A stretch of DNA of 13,470 nucleotides. Source: an uncultured Verrucomicrobiota bacterium. GTDB taxonomy: Bacteria; Verrucomicrobiota; Verrucomicrobiae; Opitutales; Opitutaceae. The stretch is from NCBI GenBank assembly GCA_946482165.1, contig CAMLQS010000114.1, forward strand, positions 1 to 13,470, given 5' to 3'. The stretch's first letter is position 1, and each line of letters starts with the position of its first letter. Positions 1 through 5,360 of this stretch are shown piece by piece. Under the pieces are notes generated by a model, which was given only the letters and a program-made list of their open reading frames with translations, searched no databases and had not been told where the DNA came from. The position numbers were made by a program, and so were the translations under genes.

Positions 1-544
1 GATTGAAAGCGGGCCGGTCGGCGGTGGCGATGGCCTCGTCGTCTACCTGGGTCAGCTCGCGCTCTTTGCGGAAACCGGCGAGGCCGGTGACGAAGGTCGC
101 GACGGCGCCGAGGATCACGCCGCCGACCACGTAGGCGCCGCCGGTGTTGGAAAGCGTTTCGAGGAGTTTGCCGTCCTTGATCGGCGGGATGAGCGTGCCG
201 AGGACGCAGGAGAGGCCGATGGCGATGGCGTAGGTGAGTGAGAAGCCGAGGTGGCGAATGGCCGCTCCGAAGGCGATGCCGCCGACGCCGTAGATCGCGC
301 CCAGCACGTAGGACTTGAGCATCGCGGCGGTCGGCGCTTCGGCGAGGACGGTGCCGAGCTGCGGGATGGTGGCGGCGGCGAAGATCCACGGCAGCACGAG
401 CCAGCAGGCGGCGGCCTGGACGAGCCAGTAGGTCTGCCACTTCCAGTTTTTGACGTAGCGCTGCGGGGCGTAGCAAAGCGCCGCCGAGGCGGCTCCGATG
501 GCGTGGAGCAGAGTGCCGAGGAGCGGGGAGGCTTCGGGGGGCAT
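1..544 (-). CDS. rhaT: L-rhamnose/H+ symporter RhaT, N-terminal part (cut by left edge)
   Basis: The leftward frame from the ATG at 544 gives 181 codons and runs off the left edge, so the C-terminal half (about 344 residues in E. coli RhaT) is missing. The N-terminus has the RhaT pattern: an IGAASAALCYAP segment, then K-x-W-x-W before a second hydrophobic helix ending in LPW, and later an IGLSCVLGTLIPPIKDG stretch matching the RhaT IGITLIVGTLMTPII region. Hydrophobic segments lie near residues 8-26, 41-60, 74-93, 101-121 and 138-157, as expected for this inner-membrane drug/metabolite-type carrier. RhaT imports L-rhamnose (also L-lyxose) with a proton. The gene follows the CoA-transferase by 81 bp on the same strand, so it may end that operon. 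There is no Shine-Dalgarno; CCCC directly precedes the ATG. Family call is strong; the true sugar could be another deoxysugar. Confidence 0.88.
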   Translation of the reverse strand, partial: MPPEASPLLGTLLHAIGAASAALCYAPQRYVKNWKWQTYWLVQAAACWLVLPWIFAAATIPQLGTVLAEAPTAAMLKSYVLGAIYGVGGIAFGAAIRHLGFSLTYAIAIGLSCVLGTLIPPIKDGKLLETLSNTGGAYVVGGVILGAVATFVTGLAGFRKERELTQVDDEAIATADRPAFN

Positions 545-625
545 GGGGTTTGGAGCGGGGAGCGAGGAGCTTGGGGCAGGGAGCTAAGAAAGGGAACGGG
601 GAGAAGAGGGACCGGAGCGGGCGCG
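545..625. other. Purine-rich, G-run-rich intergenic tract before rhaT
   Basis: The 81 bp between the CoA-transferase stop and the rhaT start are strongly strand-asymmetric: about four fifths purine on the + strand. G-runs lie at 545-548, 557-560, 573-576, 579-581, 592-594 and 598-601, with repeated GGAGC words. The rhaT leader RNA would therefore be almost all pyrimidine. No Shine-Dalgarno, promoter or terminator hairpin stands out. A G-quadruplex on the rhaT template strand is possible, but loops of up to 12 nt make it uncertain. Confidence 0.5.
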
Positions 626-1768
626 TCAGAGTTTGAATTCGGTCTGGATGGATGCCGTGTGCTGGCCGATGCGCGGGGAACCGAGTGGGGACTTGAAGCG
701 GCGGCCGTCGATGGTGATGGGGCAACGCGTGGTGCGTAGCGTCGGGCCGTCCTCTCGTGTGACGTCCTGTTCCCAGTCGAGGGTCTTGAAGGCGTCGGTG
801 CGCCAGAGTTTTTCCCAGGACAGAACCTCGGCGCACCAGTAGTCGGCGGGTTCGAGACGCGCGAGCCAGTGAGCGGTCGGCTGAGTGGTCAGGTGCGCGG
901 CGATGAGGCGTTTGATTTCGTCGCGACGCGTGAACCAGGTCTGCGGATCGGAGAACGCGGCGAGGGCGGGCAAGGCGAGCAGTTCGCCGAGCCGGATGAT
1001 CGAGCCCATGGCGAGCGCGAGGAAGCCGTCGGCGGTGGCGTAGATGCCGTAGGGTGCGCCGAGGTAGGCGTTGCCGTTGTTGATCGCGCTGCGCTCGGGG
1101 GTCTTGCCGCCGTCGTTCAGGAAGGTCGTGGTGAGCTCGAATTGCAGGTCGAGGACCGACTCGAGCAGGCTGACCTCGACGAGGCCGCCCTTGCCGGTGA
1201 CGCCGCGTCGCACGAGCGCCGCGAGCAAACCCTGCACGAGGTGGGCGCTCGCGGTGAGATCGGCGACGGAGAGGCCGAAGGGGAGGGGCGGTTGATCGGC
1301 GTTGCCGTTGAGGTAGGCGAGTCCGGAGCGCGCCTGGGCGAGCAGGTCCTGGCCGGGTTTCTCGACCCATTCGCCGGTCGGGCCGTAGCCGGTGACGACG
1401 CCGTAGACGAGGCGCGGGTTGAGCGCGGCGCAGGCATCGGGTCCGAGGCCGATTCGTTCCATCACGCCGGGGCGAAAGTTCTGGATCAGCACGTCGGCGC
1501 ACGCGATGAGCTGCTTCACCTTGGCGAGGTCGGCGGGGTTTTTAAGGTCGGCGGCGTAGCTCTGTTTGTTACGGTTGATCGAGTGGAAGAGCGTGCTGTC
1601 GCCGTCGAGCGAGAGGTTGGAGATGTAGAGCTGGCGGCAGATGTCGCCGGTGCCGGGGCGCTCGATCTTGATGACGCGCGCGCCGAGGTCGGCGAGGCGC
1701 GTGGCGGCCCAGGGTCCGGCTAGGAACTGGGCGAAATCGAGGACGAGCAGGCCTTCGAGCGGCTTCAT
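626..1768 (-). CDS. CaiB/BaiF family (class III) CoA-transferase
   Basis: 380 residues, close to the usual 390-430 for the family. The N-terminus has the typical LEGLLVLDFAQFLAGPWA opening and the ADLGARVIKIERPGTGD CoA-site motif. LIQNFRPGVMERIG lies at about 94-106, and KPGQDLLAQARSG at about 137-149 supplies Asp141, the expected catalytic aspartate that forms the acyl anhydride. Class III transferases move CoA from a donor such as succinyl-CoA to a carboxylic acid in the cytoplasm; the acceptor here cannot be read from sequence. The ATG at 1768 overlaps the stop of the upstream binding-protein gene by 4 bp (ATGA), implying translational coupling. In the same frame the reading frame stays open upstream to about 3166, but that part is arginine/proline-rich antisense-phase translation of the neighbour and is not included. 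Racemase or isomerase members of the same fold are an alternative. Confidence 0.9.
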   Translation of the reverse strand: MKPLEGLLVLDFAQFLAGPWAATRLADLGARVIKIERPGTGDICRQLYISNLSLDGDSTLFHSINRNKQSYAADLKNPADLAKVKQLIACADVLIQNFRPGVMERIGLGPDACAALNPRLVYGVVTGYGPTGEWVEKPGQDLLAQARSGLAYLNGNADQPPLPFGLSVADLTASAHLVQGLLAALVRRGVTGKGGLVEVSLLESVLDLQFELTTTFLNDGGKTPERSAINNGNAYLGAPYGIYATADGFLALAMGSIIRLGELLALPALAAFSDPQTWFTRRDEIKRLIAAHLTTQPTAHWLARLEPADYWCAEVLSWEKLWRTDAFKTLDWEQDVTREDGPTLRTTRCPITIDGRRFKSPLGSPRIGQHTASIQTEFKL

Positions 1769-2934
1769 GCGACGAGGAGGGAGAATGCGAGGGAGCGGCG
1801 GTAGAGGGCGTCGAGCTGGGCGAGCGCCTCGGTGTCGGAGAGGAGGCCGCGCAGGGCGGCGTGGACGACGGGTCCGCCGCGTTCCTGAAACTCCATGTAG
1901 CCGTCGTAGCGCGGGCGGAGGAAGGCGTTGTCCAGCACGGGCAGGGTGCGGGCGAAGTAGTCGCCGGTGGTGGCGTTGTTGTGGGCGTCGAGCCAGGCGG
2001 CGCGGTGCCCGGGCTGGCCGCCGGCGGCGGTGTAAAGGGTGCGCTGGATCTCGGGCGAGGCGGTGAACCGCGCGTAGGCGAGGGCGGCGGCGCGGTTCGG
2101 GCGCAGCGCCGAGACGGCGAGGCCGGTGCCGCCGAGGGTGGTGCGGAGCGGCGCGCCGGCGAAGGAGGGCGGGGCGCCGAAGGTCAGGCGGTGGGCGGCG
2201 TAGCCCGCGCGAGCGTAGTTGGAGTAGCCATACGCCAGCGGGCAGCAGGCGATGCGGGTGTTGGCGGCCGAGGAGACGAGATCGTGCGAGGCGATGGGAT
2301 TCCGCGACCAGCAGCCGGGGTCGCAGGGCGAGATGAGCTCGCTCAGGGCGGCGAGGGCGGCGCGGCCGACCTCGCCGGAGACGACGCGTTCGCGGGTGGC
2401 GAAGGGCGTTTCGCCGTGCGCCACGCAGAACGTGTAAAAGTTCATCAGGCAGTTGATCGGCGCGGCGGGAATCTCGACGTGGCCGGCGCGGGCGAGGGCG
2501 AGCAACTCGTCCCAGGTGCGGGGCGCGGCGAAGCCGTGACGCGCGAGCAGGTCGTCGCGTTGAAAGGCCACCGGCGTGGCGGCGTCGATCGCGAGCGCCC
2601 AGTGGTGTCCGCCGAAGGAGTAGCTGGGGTGGGAGGCGCCGACGGAGTGGGCGGTCTGGTCGGCGAGAAAGTCGGCCGGCAGGTGTTCGTCGAGCGGGAG
2701 CAGGGGACCGTGCGCGGCGGCGTAACCGACGAAAGGGTGGTCGATGACGATGAGGTCGTAGTCGGCGGCGAGTTTTTCGACCGGGAACTCCTCGAAGCCC
2801 TTGAGCGAGCGTTTCTCCCAGACTATCTCGATCTCCGGGTGAAGTTCCTGGAAACGCTGGGCGGTGGCGACGACGGGCAGGTAGCCGCGGGTGTGGCTCC
2901 ACGTCATGCCGCGAAGTCGAAGAGGCTCGCTCAT
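1765..2934 (-). CDS. Substrate-binding-protein-like protein without signal peptide (SBP family 1-type fold)
   Basis: 389 residues resembling ABC-transporter extracellular solute-binding proteins: RGMTWSHTRGYLPVVATAQRF, then IEIVWEKRSL, a YDLIVIDHPFVG strand-turn near 59-70, a HHWALAIDAATPVAFQRDDLL region near 110-130, and a C-terminal helical lobe with YARFTASPEIQRTLY near 287-301. The N-terminus is polar and begins directly with the mature-type domain. No Sec, Tat or lipoprotein signal is visible, so the protein is probably cytoplasmic. No permease or ATPase gene is in the window. Six cysteines lie in one 70-residue stretch (162, 170, 204, 208, 230, 231), odd for a periplasmic binder. It overlaps both neighbours by 4 bp (ATGA), so it is made together with the Gfo/Idh enzyme and the CoA-transferase. 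A ligand-sensing, carrier or accessory role is inference. The ATG at 2934, preceded by CCCC, was chosen because it opens the family-like sequence. Confidence 0.75.
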   Translation of the reverse strand: MSEPLRLRGMTWSHTRGYLPVVATAQRFQELHPEIEIVWEKRSLKGFEEFPVEKLAADYDLIVIDHPFVGYAAAHGPLLPLDEHLPADFLADQTAHSVGASHPSYSFGGHHWALAIDAATPVAFQRDDLLARHGFAAPRTWDELLALARAGHVEIPAAPINCLMNFYTFCVAHGETPFATRERVVSGEVGRAALAALSELISPCDPGCWSRNPIASHDLVSSAANTRIACCPLAYGYSNYARAGYAAHRLTFGAPPSFAGAPLRTTLGGTGLAVSALRPNRAAALAYARFTASPEIQRTLYTAAGGQPGHRAAWLDAHNNATTGDYFARTLPVLDNAFLRPRYDGYMEFQERGGPVVHAALRGLLSDTEALAQLDALYRRSLAFSLLVA

Positions 2935-4040
2935 GGGGAAGGGATGGGCGTGGCGCCGCGCGCGCTCGATTCGTAGGCGGCCTCGACGAGGGCCATGGTG
3001 CGCGCGGCGTCCTCGACGTGGGTCGGGGGCACGTCGTCGGCGTCGTCGGCGTGGCGCATGACCTCGGCCATGGTGCCGATGAAGGCGTGGGGAAACCAGG
3101 AGCCGGCGAGCGGCTCCTCGCGCCATTCGCGGGCGGGCGAGCCGGCGACGGCAGAATCGGAGTCAAAGGAGCAGACTTCGAGGTAGTCGCGCACGCCGCG
3201 CGGGTAGTCCATGAGCAGGCCGAGCTGGGTCTTGATGGCGCCGCGCGTGCCTTCCCATTTTATGTAGCTTTCCTGGTGGCGCAGGCCGAAGTCGTGCCCG
3301 TGGTTGGTGGTGACGGTGGCGCGGACGCGCTCTCCGTAGTCGAGGATCATCGCCGTGCGCGTCGAGTGCAGGCGCGGGGCGAGCGGAGATTTCAGGGTCT
3401 TGGCGTGGATGCCGTCGGGTTCGCCGGCGAAGGAACGGATGAGATCGAGGTAGTGGATGCTGTGATACAGGATCTCCACGCGCGCTGACTGTTCGAGGAA
3501 GGTCCACAGGTGCCACGGCATGTGGACGGTGACGCGCACTTCGATGTCGTGGAGTTCGCCGATGGCGCCGGCGGCGATCAGCTCGCGGGCGGCGAGGACG
3601 GCGGGGGCGTAGCGGAGCTGGAAGTTCACAGCGGCCCGGAGCTTTTTGAGCCGGCAGAGGGCGAGGAGCTCCCGCGCCTGGGCGAGGTTTTCGCCGAAGG
3701 GTTTCTGGATGAGGACCGGGGCGCCGTCGGGGAGGGCGGAGAGCACCCCGGGGAGGGCGGACGCGGGCACCGCAATATCGAAGACCGCGCCCGCCGGTGC
3801 GCCGGCGACGGCGGCGGCGAGGGTAGGGGAAACCGTCGGGATGCCGAAATCGGCGGCGAGACGGCGGGCGCGGTCAAAGTCTAGATCGTGGATCGCCGCC
3901 ACGGTGAACCCGGCCAGCCGGTAGGCGGGCAAGTGGGCGTCGCGGACGATGCCGCCGGCGCCGATGAGAACGATCGGGCGAGGGCTCCGGGGCAGGAGGG
4001 CGGTCAATGGACGGGGTAGATCCACGATTTTTATTTGCAA
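2931..4040 (-). CDS. Gfo/Idh/MocA family NAD(P)-dependent oxidoreductase
   Basis: 369 residues from a TTG at 4040. A Rossmann dinucleotide motif, PIVLIGAGGIVRDAHLPAY, lies near 22-40. Asp52 and Asp54 follow in the second strand, and VLIQKPFGENLAQA lies near 109-122, where the family norm is EKP; Lys113 is the expected catalytic lysine. His196 in YHSIHYLDL is the expected catalytic histidine, but the usual D-x-G before it is Y-x-S here. These enzymes oxidise sugars, inositols, or sugar and amino acid derivatives in the cytoplasm; the substrate cannot be deduced. It is the first gene of the leftward run, divergent from the IclR regulator. The start is uncertain. GTG at 4025 is the alternative and would leave the AT-rich palindrome wholly upstream; neither has a Shine-Dalgarno. 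The stop overlaps the next start by 4 bp. Confidence 0.87.
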   Translation of the reverse strand: MQIKIVDLPRPLTALLPRSPRPIVLIGAGGIVRDAHLPAYRLAGFTVAAIHDLDFDRARRLAADFGIPTVSPTLAAAVAGAPAGAVFDIAVPASALPGVLSALPDGAPVLIQKPFGENLAQARELLALCRLKKLRAAVNFQLRYAPAVLAARELIAAGAIGELHDIEVRVTVHMPWHLWTFLEQSARVEILYHSIHYLDLIRSFAGEPDGIHAKTLKSPLAPRLHSTRTAMILDYGERVRATVTTNHGHDFGLRHQESYIKWEGTRGAIKTQLGLLMDYPRGVRDYLEVCSFDSDSAVAGSPAREWREEPLAGSWFPHAFIGTMAEVMRHADDADDVPPTHVEDAARTMALVEAAYESSARGATPIPSP

Positions 4041-4057
4041 AACAGAGTTTTATTAGC
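4029..4057. promoter_or_regulatory. Divergent regulatory region with palindrome and paired direct repeats
   Basis: This AT-rich island sits between the divergent oxidoreductase and iclR starts. The perfect palindrome AAAACAGAGTTTT (5-bp arms, 3-bp centre) lies at 4039-4051. The decamer TTTTATTWGC occurs at 4029-4038 and 4048-4057, 19 bp apart start to start, near two helical turns. IclR proteins usually bind short palindromes of about 13-15 bp close to divergent promoters, so this is a likely operator for the adjacent regulator. TATTAG at 4051-4056 is a possible rightward -10 box; no convincing -35 is seen. If the oxidoreductase uses the TTG at 4040, the site overlaps its first codons. Confidence 0.5.
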
Positions 4058-4081
4058 GAACAGGACGGCAAGCTTAAAACG

Positions 4082-4849
4082 ATGCCCAAGGTCCCCACCT
4101 ACCCCGTGCCGGCGTTGGAGAAAGGCCTCGATATTCTCGAGACGCTTGCCTCCGCGGCCGAACCCCAGTCGCTCGCCGAGCTGGCGGCGCGGCTGGAGCG
4201 CAGCCGGAGCGAGTTGTTCCGCATGCTGGCCTGTCTGGAGCAGCGCGGATACCTGGCCCGGGAAGAGGCGTCGGGGAAATACGCGCTGACGCTGAAACTC
4301 TACGCGCTGACCCATGCGCACTCGCCGATGGTAAAGCTGCTCGGGGCGGCGCGGCGGCCGATGCAGGACCTGACCGCGAAAATCGGCGAGTCGTGTCATC
4401 TGAGCGTGCTGGATCGCGGCAAGCTGCTCGTCGTGGCGCAGCAGGAAAGCCCGGCGCGCGTGCGGCTGTCGATCGAGGTCGGAGGGGAGTTCGACCCGGT
4501 GGCCACCGCCTCCGGGCGTTTGCTTTTGTCGGCGTTGGACGATGCCGCGTTCGAGGACGTGTTGGTCGCCTCGCCTGCGGGGAAGGCCCTGACGGGACGA
4601 GCGCTCACCGCGTTTCGTTCCGGGCTGGGTGAGATCGCCCGCGCCGGAGTTTCCACGGCGGAAAGCGAGACGATCGAAGGCGTGCGGGATGTCTCGGTGC
4701 GCGTGGGCTGGGCGGGCGCGGGCGGCGCGGCGCTGGCGGTGACGCGGCTGAAGAAGCGCGGGCCGCGCGAGGACGAGGCCGTTCTCGTGAAGGCGTTGCA
4801 GGCCACCGCGGCCGAGATCACGCGCACGCTCGGGCTTTCGACCCCTTGA
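4082..4849 (+). CDS. IclR-family transcriptional regulator
   Basis: 255 residues, the normal IclR length. The N-terminal winged helix-turn-helix covers about residues 8-75: [13 protein letters not shown], then [30 protein letters not shown], then the [11 protein letters not shown] linker. The ligand-binding domain follows from about 85, with [19 protein letters not shown] and [19 protein letters not shown] as typical family segments. The ATG at 4082 is chosen; the frame is open back to 4007, but that extension would run through the operator region and into the divergent gene. It is followed after 14 bp by the MaoC gene and faces the oxidoreductase/CoA-transferase run, so it most likely controls both directions, with a pathway acid or sugar acid as effector (inference). 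No Shine-Dalgarno and no C-run precede this start. Confidence 0.95.
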   Translation: MPKVPTYPVPALEKGLDILETLASAAEPQSLAELAARLERSRSELFRMLACLEQRGYLAREEASGKYALTLKLYALTHAHSPMVKLLGAARRPMQDLTAKIGESCHLSVLDRGKLLVVAQQESPARVRLSIEVGGEFDPVATASGRLLLSALDDAAFEDVLVASPAGKALTGRALTAFRSGLGEIARAGVSTAESETIEGVRDVSVRVGWAGAGGAALAVTRLKKRGPREDEAVLVKALQATAAEITRTLGLSTP

Positions 4850-4863
4850 TCCTCTTTGACCCC

Positions 4864-5316
4864 ATGACCCCACGTTACTTTGAGGATTACGCGGTTGGCA
4901 CGGAGCGTCGTTCGACGGGGCGCACGATCACGGAGACGGACATCGTGATGCATGCCGGCCAGACGGGCGACTTTTACCCGCATCACATGGACGCGGAGTG
5001 GTGCAAGACGCAGGATTTCAAGCGGCGCATCGCGCACGGGACGTTGATCTTCTCGGTCGCGGTCGGGCAGACGGCGGGAGAGATCAACCCGGTGGCGTTT
5101 TCCTACGGCTACGACCGGCTGCGCTTCATCAAGCCGGTCTTCATCGGCGACACGCTCACGGCGCGCTGCACGGTGAAGGAGAAGCGCGACCACCCGAAAC
5201 GGGCCGACCACGGGGTTGTTGTCGAGCTGGTGGAGTCGATCAACCAGCGCGGGGAGACGGTGCTCGCGGCGGAGCATCTGCTGATGGTGAAACGGCGACC
5301 GGCGGATGCGGCCTGA
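4864..5316 (+). CDS. MaoC-like (R)-specific hydratase/dehydratase, hotdog fold
   Basis: 150 residues, single-hotdog MaoC size. The opening [20 protein letters not shown] is typical. The active-site segment [10 protein letters not shown] near 34-43 supplies Asp36 and His41, the pair expected to hydrate or dehydrate an enoyl/3-hydroxyacyl-CoA. The Asn of the classic G-D-x-N-P-x-H motif is Tyr38 here, a form seen in MaoC proteins acting on branched or dicarboxylic acyl-CoAs rather than fatty acids (recalled, not checked). RRIAHGTL at about 54-61 is the usual conserved turn. The ATG at 4864, directly after CCCC, is preferred to an in-frame TTG at 4846 that would overlap the iclR stop. With the CoA-transferase across the divergent promoter it forms a plausible two-step acyl-CoA module. 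It lies 44 bp before the GH2 gene on the same strand. Confidence 0.9.
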   Translation: MTPRYFEDYAVGTERRSTGRTITETDIVMHAGQTGDFYPHHMDAEWCKTQDFKRRIAHGTLIFSVAVGQTAGEINPVAFSYGYDRLRFIKPVFIGDTLTARCTVKEKRDHPKRADHGVVVELVESINQRGETVLAAEHLLMVKRRPADAA

Positions 5317-5360
5317 GGGCGCGGCTGGCTCTCTGGCTGTATCTCGGTTTAACCCCCTCT

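Noticed and set aside
1861..2976. A 371-codon rightward open frame opposite the SBP-like gene
   Set aside because: Low-complexity Gly/Val/Ala-rich translation without domains; the opposite strand has family motifs and ATGA coupling.
1769..3166. In-frame upstream extension of the CoA-transferase gene
   Set aside because: The extension is arginine/proline-rich translation of the SBP-like gene in another frame; the family N-terminus starts cleanly at 1768.
4007..4081. Earlier in-frame ATG for iclR
   Set aside because: It would add 25 non-family residues, cover the operator palindrome and overlap the divergent gene.
4998..5360. Upstream extension of GH2 overlapping MaoC
   Set aside because: It would bury the signal peptide; the ATG at 5361 gives a proper secreted N-terminus.
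5317..5360. Terminator between MaoC and GH2
   Set aside because: No stable hairpin followed by a T-run is present in the 44 bp.
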